From the NCBI GenBank assembly GCA_004151065.3, contig NWUY0300024810.1, forward strand, positions 1 to 10,830: DNA of 10,830 nucleotides. Direction: 5' to 3'. How positions within the stretch are numbered: the stretch's first letter is position 1; each line of letters opens with the position of its first letter. Of this stretch, positions 1-7,867 are shown piece by piece. The position numbers and the translations under genes were made by a program. The notes beneath the pieces are model-generated. The model was not told the origin of the DNA, ran no database searches, and saw nothing but the letters and a program-made list of their open reading frames with translations. This DNA is from Larix sibirica. Lineage: Eukaryota > Streptophyta > Pinopsida > Pinales > Pinaceae.

Positions 1-600
1 CTTCCATTGTCAACCTACAGATTATGAAAAAGGATGCGAGTCTTGCAATTCGCTTGATGTTGGAGATATACTTGTCCACGAATTTTTAAGAAAATCTGTC
101 CAATGATTGGTGTAGCAGGTAACACTAGATAAAACTTAAAAGCATAAACTATTTGCATTAAGATTGATGGAGAAAAGGAGGTGTCCAAAATCCTATCTCT
201 GTTTCAACAATCTTTTAAATCTAGAATTAACACTTTATAAGCATTATGACATCTGCCCTGTGTCTTTTGCAAGGTTTTTTTCCTTCTTCCTCTTCAAGCA
301 TATATATAATATATATAAAAATCTCCACGAAGTACAACACTCCCAGTGACAAATTTATAGGGCTAGGCAAGGATATATGGTGGGATGTACTAGCTGGCAT
401 GGGTATGTGCCATCACGTCATCAAGTAGCATGATGGTGTTTTCAGCAGTTTAGTTTTGGGAATCATGCTGTTCACAACAGAGTTACATTCAGTGAGCCTG
501 AACATTATTTATGAAGATTCCTCAGTATAAGCTCAAGGGAAGGTTGAAATCCATTGCGCAGGTCCATAAGTACCATGCTATGCAATCCAGACATCTATGT
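1..600. other. AT-rich stretch, no gene recognised
   Basis: No family-level protein similarity is visible on either strand; open frames are short and lack recognisable motifs. The only compositional landmark is an alternating AT tract at about 299-319 that contains TATATAAA. It could pass for a TATA box, but nothing convincing lies downstream, so I read it as low-complexity sequence. Confidence 0.5.
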
Positions 601-642
601 GTTGATCTCTTAAGCCTAGGGATGGTATCATTGGCTCTGCAG

Positions 643-740
643 AAAAACGAAAATCAAGGGTTTCTATGGTGGAAAACCCAGAAGAAGAAAGAGATAAAAA
701 ATGCAGGAGAATGAAGAAACTATGGTTGATAATGCAGAAG
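643..740 (+). other. Weak candidate coding exon (highly charged peptide)
   Basis: One plus-strand frame is open from 606 to 740 (45 codons). It encodes a strongly charged peptide rich in Lys, Arg and Glu, including the run ENPEEERDKKCRR. It ends in phase 0 at AAG followed by GTACTT, an acceptable plant 5' splice site. A possible 3' splice site, CTCTGCAG, ends at 642. The composition is unlike the surrounding AT-rich DNA. No protein family is recognised and no partner exon is established. A chance open frame is quite possible; only transcript data or conservation could settle it. Confidence 0.2.
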
Positions 741-917
741 GTACTTCATTTCTATATCTCTTAGTGTTTTCCTTTTTAAAATCTTGTCTTCTGAGATAAT
801 CGCTGAAAACCCTGGATTTTAGGAATACATTCGATACATAGTGTTGTTGAGAAAATCTCAATAATGTTTGGCAGGTCAATGTTTCAAATTGAAAGATTTT
901 TAAGCATTTACCTTGAG
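741..917. other. AT-rich non-coding stretch
   Basis: Nothing recognisable lies here beyond intron-like AT-rich sequence following the possible 5' splice site at 741. Confidence 0.4.
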
Positions 918-991
918 CAGTATCAAGTTGTATATTTCAGAAATATTTATGGAGTAGACAGTATCAAGTTGTATATTTCAGAAATATTTAT
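918..991 (+). repeat. Exact 33-bp tandem duplication, period 41 bp
   Basis: The 33 bases at 918-950 recur without mismatch at 959-991, separated by 8 bases (951-958). The unit begins CAGTATCAAG and ends AAATATTTAT. Perfect identity in otherwise decayed DNA suggests a recent local duplication, for example replication slippage or a filled-in break. There is no coding significance. Confidence 0.95.
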
Positions 992-1349
992 CGATTAAAT
1001 ATTCACCTTGTATTGTTAATAAGCTTTTCCTTAACTTTCATGGTCAAGATAATTCTGCTGATATCCATCTTTGTTTGTTACTTAAGCCCTCAAGTCTCAG
1101 TAACTGTAAACATTGTTGATATTTACCCAAATTGGTTCAGGTGAATGCGTTGATATTTACTTATGTCCTTGTTATTTAGTTTATCAAGTCTCAGTAATTG
1201 TGAGCCTCTAATATAAATATTCTCAAATTTTCCTCTGTTTTGTTACTGAGCTTAAAAAATCTTAGTAATATCTTGATAGGTTGATGATATCTTAATTATA
1301 TTAGTTATGTTGAGATAAAAGTTTGTGATTTTGTAACATTTGAGATTTA
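992..1349. other. AT-rich non-coding stretch with minor dispersed repeats
   Basis: No gene is seen. A 17-base segment at 1091-1107 (CAAGTCTCAGTAACTGT) recurs with one mismatch at 1185-1201. An 11-mer, GTTGATATTTA, occurs at 1115 and 1149. The spacings differ (94 and 34 bp), so this is not a simple tandem array. Confidence 0.5.
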
Positions 1350-1585
1350 TATGTAGCTTTTACAAGCCCTGTATCTTTTTTCCAAGAAAAACCTCACGGG
1401 AAACCCAAGGGATGGTTCCCCACATTTGTGGATGGCATCCATAGTAAACCTGTCGGTGTAAACTAGTGTGCCTAACCAAGGGGGAATCGAATCAGGCACC
1501 TGTTGGTACGGAGCTAGCCAAATGCCCAACTGGCAACAACATTGACAACAACCAGTTGAGCTAACCCCTTGGACTACCAAGGCCT
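1350..1585 (-). mobile_element. tRNA-derived SINE-like element (decayed), minus strand
   Basis: Read on the minus strand, the stretch starts with a tRNA-like head. The segment at 1563-1552 reads TAGCTCAACTGG and matches the RNA polymerase III A box (TRGYNNARNNGG). The segment around 1493-1482 reads GATTCGATTCCC and is close to the B box (GGTTCRANTCC). The boxes are about 58 bases apart, longer than in a normal tRNA but acceptable for a SINE. A body of about 120 bases without coding potential follows towards 1360. The ends are approximate because I could not find a convincing target-site duplication. It is not a functional tRNA: no cloverleaf or acceptor stem is evident. Confidence 0.55.
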
Positions 1586-1602
1586 ATATTGTTTGTTAAG
1601 AG

Positions 1603-1616
1603 TCAACATTAATATA
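1603..1616 (+). repeat. Left target-site duplication of the second SINE
   Basis: TCAACATTAATATA here is repeated exactly at 1895-1908, on the other side of the element at 1617-1894. A 14-bp perfect direct repeat at both ends fits LINE-type target-primed insertion. Confidence 0.85.
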
Positions 1617-1894
1617 TTTTAATTTAAAAAAAATGGGAACCCATATTTTTACGACGGTAAATCCAGAAATAAACCGACCCTCACACACTTAAGTGAAGAA
1701 TAGGGTTTGCAGGTACTTTGCCAGTGCCATACAATAATCTGCCCGAAGGCTACATCAACAATATTCAATATAATCAATAGCCACATCCGGCAAACCCCAG
1801 GCAGGAGAGGGGCATGCCTGCTAGGATTTGAACCTGGGTCATTGTCACAACAACTGCTCCAAGTTGCTGCTATACCACAGCCCAACAGACTGAC
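1617..1894 (-). mobile_element. tRNA-derived SINE with 14-bp target-site duplications
   Basis: This 278-bp element lies in minus orientation between exact 14-bp direct repeats. Its minus-strand head carries an A-box-like segment at about 1872-1859 (TAGCAGCAACTTGG) and, 25 bases on, a perfect B box GGTTCAAATCC at 1834-1824. A non-coding body follows. The 3' tail lies at about 1617-1633 and reads on the minus strand as a run of eight T followed by AAATTAAAA. The size, internal promoter, tail and duplications together make a SINE the best reading. I do not assign a named family. It lies next to another SINE-like element in the same orientation, with only about 30 bases between them. Confidence 0.8.
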
Positions 1895-1908
1895 TCAACA
1901 TTAATATA
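1895..1908 (+). repeat. Right target-site duplication of the second SINE
   Basis: An exact copy of the 14 bases at 1603-1616 immediately follows the minus-strand 5' end of the SINE. Confidence 0.85.
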
Positions 1909-2077
1909 CTGCAGTTCACTTCGACTCTATTACTGATTTATCATATGATGTATTTCAGTGATAATATACTATTTACATAGATAAGCACATTAAAATTAGC
2001 TTCTTTTTCACACCTATGGGATTTACCATAAAGGTGATGTTAATTTTGAATAAAATGTTACAATTTTAACAATCTGT

Positions 2078-2983
2078 CTATTTCTCTCTCTTATTTTTGG
2101 AGAAATAACTCTTATGTACAGAAACATTCTGATGCAGAAAGAGGGGAATCATCCACCTCACTGCAGCTAAAGATTGAGTGAGGTTCGACTGAACACTGGC
2201 AGAATAATTCTTAGTGTCCTTTCTTTGGATTAAGTCTTTAGTCTTAACTTGGGCAGCCAAATAATTTAAAGCCACTTTCTTAAAGACTCCACGGACCCTT
2301 CTATAGCCTTAAAAACAGACTTTACAACGAATCCTCCAAAGTGCATACAAGCCATGTACTGGATACAAGGCCAACTACCACAGATTGACTCAACACAAGG
2401 GATCCACAGTCACCAAGAATGGCACCTTATCAGTGGATGCTCCCTGGAGGAGTTAGCTCTATTTAACATGTATAATCTTCCAGCACTCCCAAGAGATATG
2501 CTTAAGTGCATCTGGTCTTCAGCACAGTGGATACCTGTCATCTGTAAGACTGCATCTGGCCAATCTAGACTTGGTAGGAAGGCCTTGGTATAACACTAGC
2601 CATGCACAAACTTTTAAATGATACTTCATATGATCATATACTGCTAAGTCTAGAGATCACCAAAATTCAACATCTAAGCTTCGCCATCTCTTGTTTAAGA
2701 ATGGTGCTAAATGGGTGTGCTTGTGCATAAGCTGATAAAGCTTCCCACTTCTATTCTCAAAGATCACTTCCCCTTATAACCACTTCCAGTTTCGCCTAAT
2801 GGGGCCATGCAAAAGGCCACTCATTTTTGGCAAATCTTCTTTGCAATAAGTGATTGTAACTCCTTCTGCCACTAATAATTTTAGGATTTCAAAAGTTCTA
2901 AGAATTGATTTGAGGATTTGTAGTGGAATTTGTATGGCGTTCATCTCCTTGCAGCCACTTAAGGAAAATCCATGGCTTAAGTG
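2078..2983 (-). pseudogene. Degenerate LINE ORF2 C-terminal region with RT zinc-binding (zf-RVT) domain
   Basis: One minus-strand frame runs through the whole segment, about 300 codons, with roughly eight in-frame stops and no frameshift needed. It is stop-free from 2983 to 2777 (69 codons) and again in the last 60-odd codons to about 2081. The recognisable part is at 2584-2462: a GLPTKSRLA run, then DDRYPLC, a stop, and a His followed by WEC and more residues. This matches the layout of the reverse-transcriptase zinc-binding domain found after the RT domain in plant LINEs (LPTK..L, CPLC, H..xxC). Upstream FW, DLAV and CAWLVLY segments fit the region just before that domain. The catalytic RT core and the endonuclease are not present in the window, so this is a 3' remnant. 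No poly(A) tail or target duplication was found. A domesticated zf-RVT gene is unlikely given the stops. Confidence 0.65.
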
Positions 2984-3395
2984 TCAAGCTTTCTGAAAAT
3001 GTATTCTACTTGGAAATGGCAGTGATGTTATTGTTATAGGCGTGCTTTCATACCTGAAGTACATTTGGTGTTTTGGGGTTTAGTCTCTCATTGAAATGTA
3101 AAGTTTTCCATTAATTAACATTAGGGTAAAGATATGCTACAGCGATAGTATCTTCATGCTGCAATTACTAATTTTTATTGATGGATTTTAAAGGTTCATA
3201 TATTAGTAATAGGTTTCTCTGATTTGTATTTAAGAATATAATACAGTTGTAACTTAGTATTTTAATGTGCCAAATGTTGTGCATTGACAAGTCTTCATCT
3301 TCAAGCTAAATGTGCTTGCATGCATCTTGTATTTGGGATATAAATAATACTTACAGAGTCATTTCTTTAAAAGTTTATCTTTCTTATTTTTACAG
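2984..3395. other. Non-coding stretch, no gene recognised
   Basis: Minus-strand sequence next to the LINE remnant might be more of the same element, but no RT catalytic motif could be found. The rest is AT-rich and featureless up to the pyrimidine-rich tract before 3395. Confidence 0.4.
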
Positions 3396-3545
3396 TGGTT
3401 TCTGTGGCTCATGGGCATGCAGGTTGTGGCCTCTAGGCATTTTGGGAAAGCATTCACCTATCAGTCAAGCACATGGGATTATTCCTGTTATGGTTTCTTC
3501 TATTTCAGGCTTAGAATGCTGAGATTTTACATGCATACTGAGAAG
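3396..3545 (+). other. Candidate coding exon, 50 codons, splice-site bounded
   Basis: A pyrimidine-rich tract ending TTTTTACAG at 3395 looks like a good 3' splice site. From 3396 exactly 50 codons are open, starting Trp-Phe-Leu-Trp and ending His-Thr-Glu-Lys, and are followed by GTTTGA at 3546, a plausible 5' splice site. The exon would be phase 0 at both ends. The peptide is rich in Phe, Tyr and Trp (for example CYGFFYF) and no protein family is recognised. It is not in phase with the candidate at 4152-4220. Splice-like signals are common in AT-rich plant DNA, so confidence is low. Confidence 0.2.
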
Positions 3546-4151
3546 GTTTGAGGATACTGGGGTGGTTATGATTTTCATTAAAATATCATTATTTTTTCTA
3601 GAAAAGTAGAGTTAAACTCGATTGTCGAAATGGCTTATGTTTGAAGCTTTGGAACATTGGTTTTGAGGTGCTTCAAGTTTCAGATTGACATGTTTGAACT
3701 TTGAACAGTGTTCTTAATAACTGGCGTGAAGGAATAGTTTACCTAGGTTACATTTCAAGTTTAAATTTAACAGAATAAATATATGCACGGCTACAGTGTA
3801 CACAGAAGAGGCAATTGTGGTGATTTCCAAAAGGCACATGGCTAAAATCTAACCATCTCTTGAAATATTACACCATTACAAAGGCACTTATAGTGTTCTA
3901 ATATTTGGCCAAATTACATATGTCCTAAGTCTCTGGACATCTGTGTATTGTTTTCAAAGACCTTGGTCGGAGCTTGTTGAATTTTTCTATGAGGAATCCA
4001 AGGGAATAACTAGGATCAGAACTAGGCATGGGTTTGCTCCTAATCTCTTTCTATTGTATGCCTTTTTATAACTGGTGGTTAAGTTGGAGGGGTTTCTTAC
4101 ATGAATGCATTAACCATATCACTTCTTGGATTCATTCTTCTTTCCTGTTAG
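3546..4151. other. Non-coding stretch, nothing recognised
   Basis: AT-rich sequence has short open frames only and no repeats, RNA gene or transposon signature that I can support. Confidence 0.45.
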
Positions 4152-4220
4152 GAGAAAGAAACTTTGTCTTGAACCGTGAACGCATTCAGAATGGCCTATC
4201 CGAAATTGTCACAATGAGAG
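4152..4220 (+). other. Candidate short coding exon, 69 nt
   Basis: A strong pyrimidine tract (CTTCTTTCCTGTTAG) ends at 4151, and 69 nt later the sequence ATGAGAG is followed by GTATTG, a close match to the plant 5' splice consensus. One frame stays open across the segment. It encodes a mixed polar peptide containing NRERIQNGLSEIV, needing one base from a preceding exon. I do not recognise the protein. The two splice-like edges plus a balanced amino-acid mix make it the best exon candidate here, but it is still weak without transcript support. Confidence 0.25.
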
Positions 4221-4695
4221 GTATTGCTGGGTAAATAATGAACAAAAGCAACATTTTGTTGCAGCCAAGCAATGTGGAGGACCTACCCTTGTGATTGGAA
4301 TCTCAAAGAAGTTAGTCTAAGTAGGGCAGGATAAATGTATGCCTTGTTTTAAACACTTGTACCATGCATATGGAGTCCATCTCAAACTTGCTGGAAATTT
4401 CAGTTTGAAAAGCAGAGAAGGAAGGGGATTAGGGATGAGCACTTTAAATAAGCTCTCCAGTAGATTGTAAGATTTGGACCATACATGATGGCAATCTTAT
4501 CCAGTTGAGTAGTTAAGGCCCAAGGGCAATGGTAGAATGCCACCCTCGTTGGATATAACTTTATAATCATCAGTTCTCCTCTCATTCATTGGGTCCGAAG
4601 CATTCCATAGAAGATAGTTTAAACTTAAAGGATTGAATAGCTTTTGGAAGCAATAATCTGGATATGGAAATTCCCAACCAGCAATCAAATGAAAA
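4221..4695. other. Non-coding stretch before the retrotransposon
   Basis: Two overlapping minus-strand open frames of about 60 codons lie here, but neither shows a domain motif and they contradict each other. Nothing else is recognisable. Confidence 0.45.
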
Positions 4696-4700
4696 CAAAA
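4696..4700 (+). repeat. 5-bp target-site duplication, left copy (CAAAA)
   Basis: CAAAA directly precedes the 5' LTR and is repeated at 8761-8765 directly after the 3' LTR. Five bases is the usual target duplication of Ty3/Gypsy elements. Confidence 0.9.
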
Positions 4701-5173
4701 TGTTAGGGTCCCACACTAACTCCCTTACTTTAGTAGTTCGTTATGTTATGTATGTGGCTATAACCTTTGAATAAGGCCGAGTAGTTAGTAGTAGACTGTT
4801 AATGTAAAAAGCGCCTCTCTATTTATTAAGGCCCACTAAGTAGTTGGTGCTACTGCTCATTAAATATTGACCAAGTCAAGTAGATAGGGTTTTGGGATAT
4901 TGAAAGCCTGTTTAAAGAGCTAAGAGGCTATGGATTGTTTTGTCAAGAATTATTGTATTGGAGCTCTGCTCAAGTGAAAGGTCGCCCAACCTTAAGAGGC
5001 ATGCGAACATTGCTTTCAAAATTGATTCTTATAATATAAGGCTTATTTCCTGCATTATTTATCTTTTCTACTGCCTAATGTTTCTAGTTCTGCACTATAA
5101 ACTTTGGTTTATTGCATCTTAAATCTCTGTATATCCTGTGTTGTTTTAAGTTTCAGGGTTAAAAAACACCACA
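4701..5173 (+). repeat. 5' long terminal repeat (473 bp)
   Basis: It begins TGTTAGGGTC and ends CACCACA, with the TG/CA termini of LTRs. It aligns end to end with 8300-8760, with about 47 hand-counted substitutions and two 6-bp gaps. Those gaps account exactly for the 12-bp length difference. Both gaps lie in the first third and represent 6 bp present here and absent from the other LTR. It is expected to carry the promoter and polyadenylation signals, but I cannot place them firmly. Confidence 0.95.
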
Positions 5174-5175
5174 AG

Positions 5176-5187
5176 TGGTATCATAGC
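5176..5187 (+). other. Primer binding site, initiator tRNA-Met type
   Basis: TGGTATCATAGC starts two bases after the 5' LTR. It matches TGGTATCAGAGC, the complement of the 3' end of plant initiator tRNA-Met, at 11 of 12 positions. That tRNA primes minus-strand DNA synthesis in most plant Ty3/Gypsy and Copia elements. The single G-to-T change may be decay. Confidence 0.9.
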
Positions 5188-5701
5188 ACTTTCTTGGGCC
5201 AACATGCCCCATAATTTTGTAGAATATTTTTTAGGTTAGAGACGTGTTCTAGTGTCTTTAAACAACACCAAGATCTATCGCTCAACGTGTAAACATGCGG
5301 TTGGAGAAGCATACACATAGAGAATACAATTGGTACTTAATCACATTTGTTGGACACTGTTGTAACCTTTGTTGGTACCCCTTTGATTAGTACCACATTA
5401 CACAACACCTGTATACAGAATTTGACTTCCACGTACCACCTGGGTATATCGGAAGTCTCCTAGGTCATCTGAAACCAGATGTAGATAATCCTATCGACTG
5501 TCTTGTTGCTATAGTGGCATCAAGCATAGCACTCGGGAAGATGACTCTCTCATACTTGGGTAGTACGGTTAAGGGCACGCTTGAGCCTTCTTAGTTAGTG
5601 CCTTGAGAGATTCGGTCGAGTATTAATGTTGGACCCTGCACATATATCAGAGAGCTATAGCACATAACAATCCCTCGTCATCAAGACCCTAGAAACCGTA
5701 A

Positions 5702-5860
5702 CCCCTATTGCCAGCCAATGGAATACCTACATCTTTGCATCCAACAGGAATTTGGGCATTCTGTCAGTGCTATAACACCATTCTCTGTGACCAACTAGTG
5801 AAATTCCTACATCTTTGGATCCAAAAGGGATTTGGAAATTCTGTCAATACTCTAATATTC
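5702..5860 (+). repeat. Imperfect 80-bp tandem duplication in the leader
   Basis: CCTACATCTTTG occurs at 5726 and 5806, and the flanking bases align at the same 80-bp offset. Both copies share GATCCAA-like and ATTCTGTCA segments after it. Similarity starts near 5702/5782 and fades after about 5860. Many mismatches show that the duplication is old. Confidence 0.8.
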
Positions 5861-5919
5861 TGCAGGGAGTAATAATCATTCGGGATTAAAAAACTAAAAT
5901 CCTTCCGCTGTTTGGGATC

Positions 5920-6054
5920 CACCGACACCCTTGTGGGAGACCTATTTCAAAAGAATCCTTAAATCGCGCTGATCATGTTGTTATATATCTCTCACAACCC
6001 CTTTTGAGTGGACCCACCATTACTATAATTGGTGATACATTTCAAAAGAATCCT
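5920..6054 (+). repeat. Second imperfect duplication in the leader, 95-bp offset
   Basis: The 16-mer ATTTCAAAAGAATCCT at 5944-5959 recurs exactly at 6039-6054. Bases before both copies also correspond (a CCACC segment about 20-25 bases upstream). It is separate in unit and period from the 80-bp duplication just before it. Confidence 0.65.
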
Positions 6055-6144
6055 CTTTAGCTCCTGGTCAGTTTGAGATAAGTTGGTGTTAATCCTTTTT
6101 TGATCATAAGTGGTCCCATGGTACACACCTGCAATTAGAAAAAC

Positions 6145-7089
6145 ATGGAGGACTTGACCAAGGATCCACCTCAGGACAATAAAGAATTGGCATCATTGAA
6201 GTAGGCAGTTAACCAGATCACCATCAATATGGCTAACCAGCAGCAAGTGATTGATGCTATCGCTCAACCCGTGGGGCTAGCACTAAACAAGAGGCTCCTA
6301 CCATTGAAGCATTTGTCAATGAAGATTAGGGCTTTCACAATCTTTTCCCTGAAACTCGACCTTCACCATTTTTGGATAACAATTCATGGCACCACTTCCC
6401 AAAGGTTGACATGCACAAATTTGATGTTTCTAATACCTCGGGTTGGGTTACCCAAATGGAAGACTATTTTGCTCTCCATGGCATTCAGGATGACCTCCAA
6501 AAGTTAAAATTGGGGTTCTTATATTTAGACTCATAATGTTGGCAATGGTGGCAATGGCATCATAAATTTTATCGCCGTTATGTCCCTTGGAGCCAATTTG
6601 TGAAAATCCTTCATGATCATTTTGAAAGGGATACTCATTATTTGGGAAGGTTAACCAAATTACGCTAGACCGACACAATTCTAGATTATATTACAACATT
6701 TGAGCAATTGGCAATCCACATAGAGGGCCTCACTAATTCTTGTTTCAGGGAATGCTTCATCCATTACCTCAAAGAAGCAATTCACACACGTCCTTATGTA
6801 GCACCCCACAACATGGCTATAAGCTTGTGATATAGCTAGAGAACCTGGAATGGTGATAAATGCCCAACCCAAAAGGCCTTCATTCCCTACTCACACTATG
6901 CCTCCTATAGCTCCTCCTCCCAGCAATCCCAACACGCATCCATTAACAATCCAAAAGTTATCTCTTGATGTGATGGATGAACGTTAACGCTTCGGACTTT
7001 GCTATAATTGTGATGAAAAATACTTTTGAGGGCATAAATGCAAAGAACAAAAGTGATTTCAAATTGATGCCCCCCCCATGACACCCTGA
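6145..7089 (+). pseudogene. gag: Degenerate gag (capsid-nucleocapsid) of Ty3/Gypsy element
   Basis: The likely original start is the ATG at 6145, which opens Met-Glu-Asp-Leu-Thr and reads for 19 codons before a TAG. A frameshift before 6300 moves the reading frame. From there to about 6840 the frame carries a recognisable retrotransposon Gag core: WVTQMEDYF near 6450, then a W-rich region, PWSQFVKILHDHFER at about 6590-6630, and TFEQLA at about 6700. In-frame stops interrupt it several times. The zinc knuckle follows at 7000-7041. In a live element Gag forms the virus-like particle that packages the RNA. Here it cannot be made whole. Confidence 0.85.
7000..7041 (+). other. Gag zinc knuckle, broken by a stop
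   Basis: Fourteen codons read C-Y-N-C-D-E-K-Y-F-stop-G-H-K-C. The cysteines and the histidine of a nucleic-acid-binding knuckle are kept, but the His lies three residues later than in the classical CX2CX4HX4C form. From memory, this CX2C...GHxC form is common in plant Ty3/Gypsy Gag. The TGA at codon 10 stands where related elements often have Pro or another residue. Confidence 0.8.
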
Positions 7090-7153
7090 AGACGTAAAAA
7101 TTGAAGGCCCTTTTGAACCATAAGTGGAGGATCTTGCTCAACATGTGGAATAG

Positions 7154-7645
7154 GACCACACGTTGCAAGCTCCTGAGGAGGAGCCCCAAATATCATTCCA
7201 TGCCTTATCAGGATTCTCAACACCCCAGACATTGAAGTTGCTCGGCTACATCAAGCACTGTAAAGTCATTGTATTAATTGATAGTGGCAACACCCAAATT
7301 TTTATTCATAGGCACGTGATCGAAGAAACCCATTGCTATGGCTGGCCTATCTCAAACTTCCAAATTATGATTGCGAATGGTGGTATGATGAAATGTGGGG
7401 GTCACCGTGAAAATGTGAAACTCCAAATGGGTGACTACCATATGAAAACACACATGTTTTCTATTGATATGGGTGGTTGTGATATTGTTTTGGGAGAAGA
7501 ATGGCTAAGGACTTTGGGACGGATCACCATGGAATTCAAGGAACTATATATCAACGTTACTAAGGAAGGGTACAACAATCGTCTCAAAGGGCTTCCTTTA
7601 GTTCTCCATAAATTATCACCTCCCACCCTATGGAGAAGTTGTTGA
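7154..7645 (+). pseudogene. Retropepsin-like aspartic protease segment of pol, still open
   Basis: This frame is open from just after a TAG (7151-7153) to a TGA at 7646, the longest uninterrupted coding stretch in the element. It contains HALSGFSTPQTLKLLGYI, then the catalytic LIDSGNT (Asp-Ser-Gly) at about 7275-7295, and DIVLGEEWLRTLG at about 7480-7520, the flap-to-C-terminal layout of plant Ty3/Gypsy protease. Protease cuts the Gag-Pol polyprotein in live elements. There is no ATG near the start, as expected for an internal polyprotein domain. The frame is lost by a shift at about 7610, after which the reading continues in another frame. Confidence 0.88.
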
Positions 7646-7866
7646 AGAAAGACCACCCAGGTATTATTGCACAATTCAATGCCATCCAAGTCATGGACAC
7701 GCCACCACAAAACATTCACCCTAATTTGTAGTTAGTTCTCTCTAAACATCAATAAGTTTTTGAAACACCCAAGGGTTTACCACCAGCTCGTGGGGAGCAC
7801 GACCATTGTATTGCACTGATTCCTAGTAGTCAATCCCGCAATGTATGCCCTTATCAACACCCTTTT
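7612..7866 (+). pseudogene. Protease-RT linker and first residues of reverse transcriptase
   Basis: After the frameshift the reading resumes at about 7612, passes MEKLLKK (from 7630) and carries stops at about 7729 and 7753. It reaches GEHDHCIALIP at about 7795-7827 and ends with PYQHPF at 7849-7866. These are the residues that precede the palm of Ty3/Gypsy reverse transcriptase (the EHxIxL...RPYRHPF region). Nothing beyond is present: none of the catalytic RT motifs, such as YxDD, is found downstream. Confidence 0.8.
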
Positions 7867-7867
7867 G
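7866..7867 (+). other. Internal deletion junction (RT, RNase H and integrase core lost)
   Basis: The RT start motif PYQHPF ends at 7866, and the next bases read as the integrase C-terminal region (G-D-stop-I-F-L, then L-K, P-Y-K). In complete elements these two places lie roughly 900 residues apart (family estimate), so about 2.7 kb is missing. The exact breakpoint could be off by a few bases if there was microhomology. Confidence 0.75.

Larger units (their letters stand above)
5188..6144 (+). other. Retrotransposon leader (untranslated), no gene
   Basis: About 960 bases separate the primer binding site from the first gag-like ATG at 6145. No coding similarity is seen in any frame. The stretch carries two separate imperfect duplications, listed on their own. 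It presumably held packaging and dimerisation signals, which cannot be located by eye. Confidence 0.7.

Noticed and set aside
299-319. TATA box for a downstream gene
   Set aside because: The tract is a simple AT repeat, and no convincing coding start or transcript unit follows.
1482-1563. A real tRNA gene in the first SINE-like element
   Set aside because: A and B boxes are too far apart and no cloverleaf or acceptor pairing is evident.
4400-4688. Two overlapping minus-strand open frames just before the 5' LTR
   Set aside because: They overlap in different frames, show no motif that I recognise, and have no supporting splice or start context.
4940-5122. A 60-codon open frame in the 5' LTR with a matching open frame in the 3' LTR (8515-8709)
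   Set aside because: Both follow from LTR homology. No domain motif is seen, and survival of a 60-codon frame through about 20 local changes is not surprising.
6448-7189. Minus-strand open frames across gag
   Set aside because: They are shadows of the plus-strand gag and protease sequence, and the plus strand carries the recognisable motifs.
7435-7719. Minus-strand 94-codon open frame
   Set aside because: It lies opposite the protease frame, which has the DSG active site and flanking family motifs.
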